Assembly: GCA_002737665.1 (NCBI GenBank)
Contig: NSIF01000015.1
Location: 1-36,510, forward strand
Origin: Flavobacteriales bacterium
GTDB taxonomy: Bacteria; Bacteroidota; Bacteroidia; Palsa-965
DNA: 36,510 bases
Direction: 5' to 3'
The notes beneath the pieces were generated by a model that saw only the letters and a program-made list of their open reading frames with translations, ran no database searches and was not told the DNA's origin. The translations under genes were made by a program, and so were the position numbers. Shown here one piece after another: positions 28,315-36,510 of this stretch. Every line of letters starts with the position of its first letter. Within the stretch, counting starts at the first letter, position 1.

Positions 28315-28323
28315 TAAGTTTGC
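28315..28323 (+). promoter_or_regulatory. -7 element of ftsE
   Basis: TAAGTTTGC fits TAnnTTTG exactly, 15 bases before the ATG at 28339; a TTTG -33 element is not evident. The 202-base divergent spacer to the TPR gene holds nothing else recognisable. Confidence 0.5.
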
Positions 28324-28338
28324 AGTCATATCTAATCT

Positions 28339-29028
28339 ATGGCCGCAGATTCCATTATTCAACTTGAAAATGTTTCTATTTTCCAGAAACATAATATGGT
28401 ATTAACCGATGTGAATTTTAACATCAACAAAGGTGAATTTGTTTACCTATTAGGAAAAACCGGAAGTGGTAAAAGTTCATTAATGAAAACACTATATGCT
28501 GACATCCCGCTTATGAAAGGGGATGCTCATTTTGCGGGGTACGATTTAAACACCATAAAGCGTAAAGAAATCCCTTTCCTTCGCAGAAAAATTGGAATCG
28601 TATTCCAAGATTTCCAACTCTTGTATGACAGAACTGTGGCAGAGAATCTTTTTTTTGTAATGGAGGCGACTCAATGGAAAGTTAAAAAGGAAATGTTGAA
28701 TCGTGCAACAGAAGTACTAGATAAAGTTGGCTTGGCAACCAAAAGTCATAAAATGCCCCATGAACTTTCAGGTGGCGAGCAACAACGAGTTTCCATAGCA
28801 CGTGCCTTACTAAATAATCCTGAAGTAATTCTTGCAGATGAACCAACAGGAAACCTCGATCCTGAAACCTCTGAAGGAATTATTGCTTTGTTAATGGAGA
28901 TTAGTAAAAATGGAGCCGCTGTAATTATTGCTACGCACGACATGCATGTGGTGAACAGTTTCCCATCAAGAATTTTAAGATGCGAGAATGGTGGTGTAGT
29001 AGATTCCGCTGCGCTTACTTTTGTTTAA
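28339..29028 (+). CDS. ftsE: FtsE-type ABC transporter ATP-binding protein
   Basis: 229 residues, a single ABC ATPase domain with every motif intact: Walker A GKTGSGKS (39-46), Q-loop Q90 in FQDFQLL, signature [16 protein letters not shown] from 143, Walker [13 protein letters not shown] with E168, and the switch H200 in ATHD. It is closest in style to FtsE, which with the membrane protein FtsX controls septal peptidoglycan hydrolases; the related LolD/MacB group is the alternative. No ftsX lies next to it. The next gene is convergent and shares its TTAA stop bases. The ABC ATPase call is certain; ftsE itself is likely. Confidence 0.85.
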   Translation: MAADSIIQLENVSIFQKHNMVLTDVNFNINKGEFVYLLGKTGSGKSSLMKTLYADIPLMKGDAHFAGYDLNTIKRKEIPFLRRKIGIVFQDFQLLYDRTVAENLFFVMEATQWKVKKEMLNRATEVLDKVGLATKSHKMPHELSGGEQQRVSIARALLNNPEVILADEPTGNLDPETSEGIIALLMEISKNGAAVIIATHDMHVVNSFPSRILRCENGGVVDSAALTFV

Positions 29029-30137
29029 ATTAAATCGAGAATTTTTTCAGCGTTCTTCCGATTTGAAAACCGATCCAATAAAATTAATTTTCTTTTTTGA
29101 ATTGAGTCATTGCTAAAATCTTCCTCAACTATTTTTTGTAATGAAGACTTCATTGCTGCTGCAGTTTCTCCAATGATACACAACGATTCAAGACCAGTAG
29201 ATGCAACCATAGGGGGATTTACCAAACAGTGCCTTCCTAGAAATAAAGCAGCGAGCAATTTCAGTTTTATACCAGTTGCCTGAAATGTAGGAAGGACGTT
29301 CACTTGAGCTTCGGAAATTAATTTCTCAATTTCTGATGTAGAAATATTGGATTTCAGCGTGATATTATTTTTGGAACTTACGGCTTTCCGCAACTCAAAG
29401 GATGGATTATTTCCTGCTATAATCAAGGGGATTTCCAAATCATTAAAAACTTCGTTCACCAAAAACAGGGCTGCTTGATTATTCTCTCCTACTTCAAGGT
29501 TTCCATGGTAGAGAGCCGTTTTTCCTAAACCTGTTTTTGCCTCAACAGTTGTATAGGGGTGAAAAGCGGGCACATGGTAAACATTATTGTATTTGGAAGA
29601 TAGCAAACCTGTATCCAAGGGTGAAATTGCAAGAATGCTACTCGCTAAAGAAAGCTGCTGTTCAAATCGTTCTAACTTTCCTACCTCGCGCAGAAAATAC
29701 ATTCGCTTTATAAATTTTTTCTCCGCAGCAGCAAGCCCTTGGTAATAATGGTGTTCTATATTATGAGAACGAACAATTTTTATTCGCTTCGATAATTTGT
29801 CAGAATTTAGGAAAGCACAGCAATGCAAACCCTCAAAAAGTATGGGAACATCATCTTTACAAAGATTGGCTATTAATTTTTCTGAACGACGAGAGCCAAC
29901 AATAAACGGTGTTTTAGAAAATAAGAGACTGCTCCGCTTGGTCCGTTCATAATAAGTAACTGATTTGCAAATCTCGTTCAGATCATTCGATTCTTCTCTG
30001 CCATATTTAAAACAATGAAGATGAATCTGAACTCCCAAATCATTCAATGCTTTTATTTTATAAAACACATCAATTACTCCTCCATAACTTGGGGGAGAAG
30101 GGACATCAAAAGCTACAATATGAAGGGCTTTAGGCAA
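29025..30137 (-). CDS. GT4-type glycosyltransferase
   Basis: 370 residues, cytoplasmic, without a signal peptide. The N-terminal Rossmann lobe starts MPKALHIVAFDVPSPPSYGG with the acceptor-side GG loop. The middle has the IKIVRSHNIEHHYYQGLA segment typical of GT-B enzymes that build polysaccharides or lipid-linked sugars. The C-lobe has TALYHGNLEVGENNQAALFL, IIAGNNPSFEL and VNVLPTFQATGIKLKLLAAL, the donor-binding region, where TGIKLK replaces the more usual E-x7-E form. It follows the second glycosyltransferase by 54 bases on the same strand, so the two are likely co-transcribed. The sugar and acceptor cannot be told from sequence. Confidence 0.8.
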   Translation of the reverse strand: MPKALHIVAFDVPSPPSYGGVIDVFYKIKALNDLGVQIHLHCFKYGREESNDLNEICKSVTYYERTKRSSLLFSKTPFIVGSRRSEKLIANLCKDDVPILFEGLHCCAFLNSDKLSKRIKIVRSHNIEHHYYQGLAAAEKKFIKRMYFLREVGKLERFEQQLSLASSILAISPLDTGLLSSKYNNVYHVPAFHPYTTVEAKTGLGKTALYHGNLEVGENNQAALFLVNEVFNDLEIPLIIAGNNPSFELRKAVSSKNNITLKSNISTSEIEKLISEAQVNVLPTFQATGIKLKLLAALFLGRHCLVNPPMVASTGLESLCIIGETAAAMKSSLQKIVEEDFSNDSIQKRKLILLDRFSNRKNAEKILDLI

Positions 30138-30191
30138 AAAAATTACGAATGAGTTGAAACGTGATAAAAATTCTTTGCGTAAAGATACAAA

Positions 30192-31319
30192 TTACAGAAA
30201 TTGTGAATAAACTTTCTTTATTACTAATTCTTCCTTTTCCCAATTCAATTCAGCAGCGGCCTTTGCCGTATTTCCCTTCCATGTTAAGAATTCAGGACTC
30301 GTCAACATATCACGAATGTTTTTTGCTATTGTTTCTGGATTATGGTCTTCTGTAACTTTTCCTACGTTGTAATCTTCAATAATTTTTTTTACCTCGATTA
30401 GATTCGAAGTTAAAACAGGAATTCCAGCATGTATATAGTCGAATATTTTATTTGGTAAACTTAAACGATAATTAATGTTTGTGTCTTTATCTAGAGTCAG
30501 CCCTATGTCAGCAAGCTTTGTCCAAGCAGCTAATTCATCGGGAGGAAGTTTATCGATGAAAATAATTTTGGAGGATAAATTTCCCTTAATCACCATTTGT
30601 TTTAATTGTAAGATAACATCGCCGCCACCAATAATTAATAAAATTGCGTTATCAATAAACGCCATGGATGCAACGGCCTCCTCAGCACCCCGATCCACAT
30701 TTATACCGGCGCCTTGTAACAATATGATTTTTTTATCCACAGGAAGTTGAACCTTTTCTCTAGTGAGCTCGAAAACATCCTTTTTTTTTAACAAAGGAAT
30801 ATTTCTAACCACATGGGGGCGAATTCCATATTCCTTTTCATACCAACTAGCAATTGAGGCATTGACAGTAAATACAAACTTTAACTGAGGAAATATTTTT
30901 CTTTCTAAGTGTTTCCACATTCCTTGTTTAAATTTTCTACCAACAAGCTCTGGCACTTCAGTAAATATTTCATGGGCATCATACACAAGTATTTTTTTTC
31001 GCCATTTCGAAATTAAATAATTTGGCCATAGTGTGTCAAGATCATTGGAAACGTAAATGTCGGCTTTGTTTTTTAGCAGAAAAAAGAATAATCTCAATTG
31101 AAAAAAAAAGTAAAAACAAATTCCTTTTTCAAAAAATAAATTCATGCGATAAGTAGTGTATGCCCTACTTTCAAGCGGCAAACTGCTATGCATTGTACGC
31201 CCAACTAAATGAACATCAAAACCCATGTTATGCAAAGTCATACAAGTCTTATGCACCCGTTGGTCAGTAACGAGGTCATTAATAACAGAGACAACAGCTT
31301 TTTTCAAGGGAAATATCAT
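30192..31319 (-). CDS. GT4 family glycosyltransferase
   Basis: 375 residues, GT-B fold. The N-lobe begins KKAVVSVINDLVTDQRVHKT and GFDVHLVGR, a form common in Bacteroidota group-1 transferases. VYDAHEIFTEVPELVGR follows, with the typical DAHE. The C-lobe shows KIILLQGAGINVDRGAEEAV, ILLIIGGGDV and the donor motif SLPNKIFDYIHAGIPVLTSN. A hydrophobic stretch near residues 65-80 (CFYFFFQLRLFFFLLK) may touch the membrane. It is the first gene of a two-gene run with the other glycosyltransferase and probably helps build a surface polysaccharide or glycolipid. Confidence 0.87.
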   Translation of the reverse strand: MIFPLKKAVVSVINDLVTDQRVHKTCMTLHNMGFDVHLVGRTMHSSLPLESRAYTTYRMNLFFEKGICFYFFFQLRLFFFLLKNKADIYVSNDLDTLWPNYLISKWRKKILVYDAHEIFTEVPELVGRKFKQGMWKHLERKIFPQLKFVFTVNASIASWYEKEYGIRPHVVRNIPLLKKKDVFELTREKVQLPVDKKIILLQGAGINVDRGAEEAVASMAFIDNAILLIIGGGDVILQLKQMVIKGNLSSKIIFIDKLPPDELAAWTKLADIGLTLDKDTNINYRLSLPNKIFDYIHAGIPVLTSNLIEVKKIIEDYNVGKVTEDHNPETIAKNIRDMLTSPEFLTWKGNTAKAAAELNWEKEELVIKKVYSQFL

Positions 31320-31353
31320 TGGTGAACAATCCTAATGCTATATGCTAATTTTA

Positions 31354-31361
31354 CAAATATA
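31354..31361 (-). promoter_or_regulatory. possible -7 element of the glycosyltransferase pair
   Basis: TATATTTG on the minus strand fits TAnnTTTG, 34 bases before the ATG at 31319; no TTTG -33 partner is seen. Confidence 0.4.
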
Positions 31362-31413
31362 CTAAATACGATATGTGATTGTTGTTAATGTGAGTCATTT
31401 ACCTTTCAAGTAG

Positions 31414-31443
31414 TAATTAAATCGCAAATCGTACTTACTTTTG
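31414..31443 (+). promoter_or_regulatory. promoter abutting the murB start (possible leaderless mRNA)
   Basis: TTTC (31414-31417), 18 bases, then TACTTTTG (31436-31443), a full -7 match ending only 4 bases before the murB ATG at 31448. Transcription would start at or next to the ATG. Confidence 0.5.
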
Positions 31444-31447
31444 AATA

Positions 31448-32458
31448 ATGATTGTTCAGGAGCATGTTTCCTTAAAGTCCATCAACACCTTCGGCATGAA
31501 TGTTTCTGCTCGATGGTATGTGGCTATTCAATCGAAAACTGATTTACAAGAGTTATTTGCAGATAAAAAAATAGTTGCTAACCATTTTATTTTAGGTGGT
31601 GGCAGTAACATTCTTTTCACGAAAAATATTAATGGTTTCGTTGTACGAAATGAATTAAAAGGAATTGAAGTTTTAAAAGAAGATGCTGATTACGTTTATG
31701 TAAAATCTGGTTCGGGCGAAGTGTGGCATGAGTTTGTATTAGATTGCATTCGTACAGATAGAGCTGGAGTAGAAAACTTATCCTTGATTCCTGGAAGTGT
31801 GGGGGCTGGCCCAATGCAAAACATTGGTGCATACGGCGTGGAACTGAAAGATGTATTTCACGAATTAGAAGCGTTTCACTTAGCGGACGGAACAACAAAA
31901 AACTTTTCAGCAGAAGAATGCAAATTCGGATACCGTGAAAGTGTTTTCAAGCATGAATTAAAAAATCAATTTTTCATTACGTCAGTGACCTTTCGCTTGA
32001 GAAAAAAACCTGTTTTAAACACTAGTTATGGTGCTATTGAAAATGAATTAAAATCTTTAGGCATAACGAAAATCTCAATTGCTGCAATTTCACAAGCTGT
32101 AATAAATATTCGGAGCAGCAAACTTCCAGATCCAAAGCTGATCGGTAATGCAGGTAGTTTTTTTAAAAACCCGGTGGTCTCAGCAGAAAAAATTACCCAA
32201 TTAAAAAAAGATTTTCCTGAATTAGTAACTTATCCTTCAGGGCTCGATTTCAAAATTGCAGCCGGATGGTTGATTGAAAAATGTGATTGGAAGGGAAAAC
32301 GTTTTGGTGATGCAGGAGTACATAAAAACCAGGCGCTCGTACTTGTAAATTACGCCAATGCAACTGGCATGGAGATATTCGATTTATCTACAAAGGTCAT
32401 GGAATCAGTACAAAATAAATTTGGGATCATACTGGAACGTGAAGTGAATATCCTTTGA
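31448..32458 (+). CDS. murB: UDP-N-acetylmuramate dehydrogenase (UDP-N-acetylenolpyruvoylglucosamine reductase)
   Basis: 336 residues, an FAD enzyme that reduces UDP-GlcNAc-enolpyruvate to UDP-MurNAc in cytoplasmic peptidoglycan synthesis. The N-terminus SLKSINTFGMNVSARWYVAI and LGGGSNILF form the FAD-binding part, and IPGSVGAGPMQNIGAYGVE is the family signature. YRESVFK carries a catalytic arginine region, GNAGSFFKNPV the catalytic serine, and the C-terminal LEREVNIL the last catalytic glutamate. Length fits the type I (E. coli-like) form. The start is fixed because the N-terminal SLKxxNTFG block begins only a few residues in. The next gene is convergent. Confidence 0.95.
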   Translation: MIVQEHVSLKSINTFGMNVSARWYVAIQSKTDLQELFADKKIVANHFILGGGSNILFTKNINGFVVRNELKGIEVLKEDADYVYVKSGSGEVWHEFVLDCIRTDRAGVENLSLIPGSVGAGPMQNIGAYGVELKDVFHELEAFHLADGTTKNFSAEECKFGYRESVFKHELKNQFFITSVTFRLRKKPVLNTSYGAIENELKSLGITKISIAAISQAVINIRSSKLPDPKLIGNAGSFFKNPVVSAEKITQLKKDFPELVTYPSGLDFKIAAGWLIEKCDWKGKRFGDAGVHKNQALVLVNYANATGMEIFDLSTKVMESVQNKFGIILEREVNIL

Positions 32459-32512
32459 AAAATAATTTAGCGATTCCTAAAATTTTATTTTTTCGAAAAT
32501 CAATTAAACTTT

Positions 32513-33043
32513 TTACAGCGAGTTTTTCGAATTGATTGTTTTTTTAAGATTCTCAAGTGCGCCCAGCATTCCTAAATCATCAGGCGTTAGAATGAATTTA
32601 TTACCTGAAATGGTTTGGATGAAAAGTCTGTTTTCTCGTTGGGTTGCAAACAACGTAACATGCCCAATTTTTGAGGAGTAAAATTTACCAAAATACCCGA
32701 AAAGGCCGCCCACTCCAAATGTTCTTATTAAACCTGACATTTCTTGTTGGGAAAGTATCCGCAGCTCTGCAATTTCGTTAACAGGAATTACTTTAACTCC
32801 AGCAGGCCGATGGATTATTAAATTAACTGCATCGATTTCATAAATTTTAGGAGCATATAAATAACACCCAAGAAAAACTACAATAAAAAACAAAAGTGTT
32901 CCAGATGCAATTACATTTTCAGACACTTCGCTTGTTGGAGCAATAATAATTTTTATTGAATTAAATCCTAATACTAAAAACAATAGTAAAGTTGCAATCG
33001 TTATTACTTTTACCAATGTATCGCGCGATGCTTTATAAATCAT
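32513..33043 (-). CDS. Small membrane protein with bacterial PH-like domain
   Basis: 176 residues. There are two transmembrane helices near the N-terminus (about 12-31, VITIATLLLFLVLGFNSIKI; about 44-63, VIASGTLLFFIVVFLGCYLY). A beta-rich cytoplasmic domain follows (KIYEIDAVNLIIHRP ... VIPVNEIAELRIL ... RLFIQTISGNKFILTP, then a C-terminal helix), which is the layout of bacterial PH-domain (bPH) membrane proteins. There is no catalytic motif. It lies 52 bases downstream of aroA on the same strand and may be co-transcribed with aroB and aroA, though no functional link is evident. The domain assignment is by pattern only. Confidence 0.6.
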   Translation of the reverse strand: MIYKASRDTLVKVITIATLLLFLVLGFNSIKIIIAPTSEVSENVIASGTLLFFIVVFLGCYLYAPKIYEIDAVNLIIHRPAGVKVIPVNEIAELRILSQQEMSGLIRTFGVGGLFGYFGKFYSSKIGHVTLFATQRENRLFIQTISGNKFILTPDDLGMLGALENLKKTINSKNSL

Positions 33044-33095
33044 GTAATTGACAATTAAATATCATTTTCATTTCTTCTCGTAAATTTTATATTTA

Positions 33096-34334
33096 TTAGA
33101 GAGCAAATTTATTTACTTCTTCCCAAAAGCAAGGATATGATTTTTTTACAACATCTGGATTTTCGATAATAATATTCGGAAACAATAACGCTAAAGATGT
33201 AAATGCCATAGCCATTCGATGATCGTTAAATGTATCAATAGCTATTTCAGAATCTACCTCGCCGTCAAACGACTTTATTTCTAATATTCCACCTTCACCT
33301 ATTTCACATTGAACACCAATTTTTTTAAGTTCTGAATTTAATGATACGATACGATCCGTTTCCTTCAACCGTAAGGTATTTAATCCAGAAAGTAATACCG
33401 GTACCTTCAAAGCAGCGGCTGTCACAGCTACCGTTTGAACAATGTCAGGACAATCTACAAAATCAAATGCAAATGCTTTTGGACGATAGCCATTTTTAGT
33501 TAAGCGTACGCCATGTTCTTCAAATGTTGTTGTTACACCAAGAAATGGAAATAACAACGCGCAAACAGAATCAGCTTGTAAACTGTCCTTTTTTAATCCT
33601 GGCAGAAAAATATCGGCCTCATCAGCAAGTGCTACCATTGAATACCAATAAGACGCTGAGCTCCAATCCGCCTCGACATAAAATTGTTTTTCAGGTTGGT
33701 CGATTATATATTTTTGATTGCTAACCGACAATCGATCCCCATCCCAGATTGGGAAAACACCAAAACGTTCCATGATTCGAATCGTCATATTGACATAAGG
33801 CCTACTCACTACCTTACCTATAAAATTAATCACCAATCCGTTATGCAAAGTTGGTGCAATTAATAAAAGTGCAGAAATAAATTGGGAACTCACACTCCCA
33901 TTAACTTCGATTTCACCGCCTTGCAAAATTCCTCCAAATATTTTAAGAGGAGGGAATTCATTTTTGCCAGAAAATTCAATATCAGCGCCAATATCATTTA
34001 ATGCTTTTACAAGAATTCCTATTGGTCGTTCCTGCATACGATCTGTGCCGGTCAAATGGTAAACGCCCGGAACAGTGGCAAGGTAAGCAGTCAAAAAACG
34101 CATTGAAGTGCCAGCCGAACCAACATCATATGTATTCCCATTCTCATGCTCTTTCAATTCTAAAATAATTCTACCCAAAACAGTAGTATCCTCGGCATCC
34201 GAAATATCTGGTATCCAATAATCCGTACCAGTAATCGCACGAATCATAAGTAAACGGTTACATTCACTTTTAGAAAGAGGGAGCTTTACTTCTCCTTTTA
34301 AAATTTTTGAAATATGTAATGGCGAATTTGTCAT
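33096..34334 (-). CDS. aroA: 3-phosphoshikimate 1-carboxyvinyltransferase (EPSP synthase)
   Basis: 412 residues, the sixth step of the shikimate pathway: shikimate-3-phosphate plus PEP to EPSP. Motifs in order are the substrate loop LPLSKSECNRLL (K22, R27), the PEP loop GSAGTSMRF (72-80) where the usual N of NAGT is S, RMQERPI (from R99), GSVSSQFISALLL for shikimate phosphate, RLKETDRIVSLN, and FNDHRMAMAF near the end. All key charged residues are present and the length is slightly short but normal for Bacteroidota. It follows aroB by 16 bases, so the two form an aromatic amino acid operon. Confidence 0.95.
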   Translation of the reverse strand: MTNSPLHISKILKGEVKLPLSKSECNRLLMIRAITGTDYWIPDISDAEDTTVLGRIILELKEHENGNTYDVGSAGTSMRFLTAYLATVPGVYHLTGTDRMQERPIGILVKALNDIGADIEFSGKNEFPPLKIFGGILQGGEIEVNGSVSSQFISALLLIAPTLHNGLVINFIGKVVSRPYVNMTIRIMERFGVFPIWDGDRLSVSNQKYIIDQPEKQFYVEADWSSASYWYSMVALADEADIFLPGLKKDSLQADSVCALLFPFLGVTTTFEEHGVRLTKNGYRPKAFAFDFVDCPDIVQTVAVTAAALKVPVLLSGLNTLRLKETDRIVSLNSELKKIGVQCEIGEGGILEIKSFDGEVDSEIAIDTFNDHRMAMAFTSLALLFPNIIIENPDVVKKSYPCFWEEVNKFAL

Positions 34335-34350
34335 TAGTTTGAATAAATTG

Positions 34351-35445
34351 TCATTGAGCTATACTTCTGTAATAATTTAACGCTTCAATAATATCTGCCG
34401 CTACAACACTTTTATTTATAACTGGCTTACCAATTGCTTCTAGTAAAGTAAAGTAAATAACACCGCTGTCATTTTTTTTATCGCGTCGCATGAGTTCTAT
34501 TAACCGATGGTCAGCGACACTATCCAATTGAATATGGCCATAGATATTCAGCAACGTTCGAGCAATTTCATCTAATTCATTTTTTGCTAATCCTACTAAT
34601 TGATTCGAAAGCCATGCCTCGCAAATCATTCCTGCAACAACGGCCTCACCATGCAAAAGCGTTACTTCGCCTGCTTCCAAAAAATAACTTTCCATCGCGT
34701 GACCAATGGTATGTCCAAAATTCAACGCTTTTCGTCTGCCTGCTTCAAATGGATCTCCCTGCACAATTTCAGATTTAATTCGAATTGAAGTAAGAATGAC
34801 TTCATTCCAAGAAACATCATCAGCAATATTTATGGTTTTTAATTTTTCCCAATATGAAAGTTCTGCAATTAATCCGTGTTTCAATGCTTCAGCAAATCCC
34901 GAAAGCATTTCTCTTCGAGGAAGTGTACGAAGAAAACTTGAAAAAATAAATACTTCTTTAGGGTTTTCAAAAACACCAACTTCATTTTTTAATCCATCGA
35001 GGTCAACACCTGTTTTACCACCAATAGCTGCATCAATTTGTGCCAACAAAGTAGTCGGTATATTTACAAATGCAATTCCTCTTTTATAAGTCGATGCAAT
35101 AAATCCACCGATATCGGTAATCACGCCACCACCCAAATTAATCAAAAGAGAATGCCGATCGGCGCCAAGTTCCCCTAAAGCACGCCAAACATTTAGACAC
35201 ACTTCAATCGTTTTATTTTTTTCACCACTTTCCAATTCAATAATTTCTGCACTCGAAAGTTTTTGAACTCGTGAAACAAGTATGGGAAGACAATCTTTCA
35301 ACGAATTCTCGTCTACAAGAATAAAAATATTTGAAAAATTATTCTTTTTTAAAAATACACTCAACTTATCGAGCGATTCGTCGCCAATTTGTATGGAATA
35401 ATTTGTAGTTGAGATCGTATTAAGAGCAGCTAACATAGGTATCAA
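34351..35445 (-). CDS. aroB: 3-dehydroquinate synthase
   Basis: 364 residues; it turns DAHP into 3-dehydroquinate using NAD and a divalent metal, the second shikimate step. The NAD site has NLGGGVITDIGGFIASTYKR and VNIPTTLLAQIDAAIGGKTG. The metal ligands are E186 (SGFAEALKHGLI), a histidine of NFGHTIGHAME (H249) and H265 (LLHGEAVVAGM). Met4 is an alternative start (MLAALNTISTTNYSIQIG); the difference is three residues. It is first in the run aroB-aroA-PH membrane protein. No matching promoter motif was found in the 172 bases before it. Confidence 0.95.
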   Translation of the reverse strand: MIPMLAALNTISTTNYSIQIGDESLDKLSVFLKKNNFSNIFILVDENSLKDCLPILVSRVQKLSSAEIIELESGEKNKTIEVCLNVWRALGELGADRHSLLINLGGGVITDIGGFIASTYKRGIAFVNIPTTLLAQIDAAIGGKTGVDLDGLKNEVGVFENPKEVFIFSSFLRTLPRREMLSGFAEALKHGLIAELSYWEKLKTINIADDVSWNEVILTSIRIKSEIVQGDPFEAGRRKALNFGHTIGHAMESYFLEAGEVTLLHGEAVVAGMICEAWLSNQLVGLAKNELDEIARTLLNIYGHIQLDSVADHRLIELMRRDKKNDSGVIYFTLLEAIGKPVINKSVVAADIIEALNYYRSIAQ

Positions 35446-35593
35446 AGATGAGAAATTGGATTATAGAATACAAGCAAAATAAAGCTATTAAATTGAACCA
35501 ATAAATCTTTCATTGCCATCATTTGTGATTTTATTTTAAAGTAATAATACAAGTTTTTTTGATTTGAAAATCTTCTCATGCATCCTAAAATCG

Positions 35594-35602
35594 TATTTTT
35601 GC
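35594..35602 (+). promoter_or_regulatory. -7 element of the proline dehydrogenase gene
   Basis: TATTTTTGC matches TAnnTTTG exactly, 15 bases before the ATG at 35618. TTTG at 35563-35566 is farther upstream than usual. Confidence 0.5.
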
Positions 35603-35617
35603 ATTAATTAGGAATCT

Positions 35618-36510
35618 ATGGTCTCATTTGACAATACTGAAATTGCTTTTTCCGGAAAAACAGACGGAGATTTACGTCGTTCCCTATGGCTTTTTCGACT
35701 CATTGGTAGTCCTGTATTTGTAAAAATAGGAAAGGGCTTAACAATGCTTGCTGTTAAACTTCGACTTCCAATAAATGGAATTATAAAAGCTACTATTTTC
35801 AAACAATTTGTTGGGGGGGAAAACATAGAAGAATGTAACCGCACCGTTGATGTGCTAGGTCATTATCACATTGGCACCATTCTCGACTACTCTGTGGAGG
35901 GGAAAGATTCGGAAGAAGATTTTGATCGCTGCGCAGCAGAAACAATTGCAACCATCGAGCGTGCACAAAACGATATTCGAATTCCTTTTTGTGTTTTTAA
36001 AGTAACAGGTCTTGCCAGGTTGGATTTACTTAAAAAAATTTCTTCAGAAGAAATCATTTCTTTGGAAGAGCAAGCAGAACTCCGTCGCATAAACAAACGT
36101 GTGGAAAATATTTGCCATGCTGCTCACGTTCAAAAAAAACCGATTTTTATTGATGCAGAAGAAAGTTGGATTCAAAAAGCAATTGATGAATTAGCGAATT
36201 CAATGATGTCAAAATTTAATACGCAAGAAGTAATTATTTACAATACTTTTCAACTTTACAGAAAAGACCGACTTGCTTTTTTAAAAAGTTCATTAGCGTT
36301 AGCAAAAAAAGAAAACTATATCCTCGGAGCAAAATTAGTTCGTGGAGCATATATGGAAAAGGAAAGAGCACGAGCACTAAAACTGAATTACCCTTCACCT
36401 ATTCATGAAAACAAAGCAGACACCGATCGAGATTACGACAATGCGCTACTTTTTTGCGTGGAACATATTGATAAAATTGCGATGTGCGCAGGAACGCATA
36501 ACGAAAGTAG
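35618..36510 (+). CDS. Proline dehydrogenase, 3'-truncated by window edge
   Basis: The frame is open from ATG 35618 to the last base (297 codons visible). FAD-dependent oxidation of proline to pyrroline-5-carboxylate, the first step of proline catabolism. The visible part shows the PRODH barrel: VDVLGHYHIGTILDYSVEG, FCVFKVTGL (strand with the active-site Lys), PIFIDAEESWIQKAIDELAN, VIIYNTFQLYRKDRLAFLK, GAKLVRGAYMEKERARAL and, at the edge, AGTHNES. It is a stand-alone PRODH as far as visible: it lacks the N-terminal DNA-binding domain of PutA, and whether a P5C dehydrogenase follows lies outside the window. Confidence 0.92.
   Translation, partial: MVSFDNTEIAFSGKTDGDLRRSLWLFRLIGSPVFVKIGKGLTMLAVKLRLPINGIIKATIFKQFVGGENIEECNRTVDVLGHYHIGTILDYSVEGKDSEEDFDRCAAETIATIERAQNDIRIPFCVFKVTGLARLDLLKKISSEEIISLEEQAELRRINKRVENICHAAHVQKKPIFIDAEESWIQKAIDELANSMMSKFNTQEVIIYNTFQLYRKDRLAFLKSSLALAKKENYILGAKLVRGAYMEKERARALKLNYPSPIHENKADTDRDYDNALLFCVEHIDKIAMCAGTHNES

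Noticed and set aside
32459-32540. Terminator between murB and the PH-domain gene
   Set aside because: Only AATCAATT/AATTGATT with a long loop, partly inside the coding region; too weak to call.

Overview
The window is AT-rich chromosomal DNA from a member of the Bacteroidota, probably a Flavobacteriales-like or related environmental lineage. Four things point there. Several surface proteins carry the gliding-motility-type C-terminal domain or the PNP...G sorting domain used by the type IX secretion system (T9SS). SprB-type repeats are present. Most gene starts lack a Shine-Dalgarno sequence but have the Bacteroidota promoter signature TAnnTTTG just upstream. GyrB has the Bacteroidota-type tail. 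No tRNA, rRNA, CRISPR array, prophage or intact insertion sequence was seen.

Left part (1-7 kb): the 3' end of a YVTN beta-propeller gene, a secreted M23 metallopeptidase with a T9SS sorting tail, a short remnant of a second propeller gene, a DCC-family (DUF393) gene broken at a run of 12 A, a large periplasmic M16 peptidase, and convergent malate dehydrogenase (mdh).

Centre (7.2-21 kb): a 13.7-kb block of four large secreted proteins on the + strand, ending at a strong bidirectional terminator. The first is a 1721-residue protein with 13 consecutive Cys-rich SprB repeats of 75-76 residues. The second is an SBBP-repeat propeller. The third and fourth are modular paralogues whose 3' halves are nearly identical DNA at an exact 3,300-bp offset, while their N-terminal heads differ. 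All look like T9SS cargo. No T9SS machinery genes are present in the window.

Right part (21-36.5 kb): gyrB; a translationally coupled pair made of a 1055-residue TPR protein and a plug-less outer-membrane barrel; ftsE without an adjacent ftsX; two GT4-type glycosyltransferases; murB; an aroB-aroA-PH-domain membrane protein cluster; and the start of a proline dehydrogenase gene that runs off the window.

The strongest candidates for something under-described are the cysteine-rich SprB surface proteins with swapped heads and a homogenised shared stalk, and the TPR/barrel pair. These readings come from motifs seen by eye. No database search was possible.
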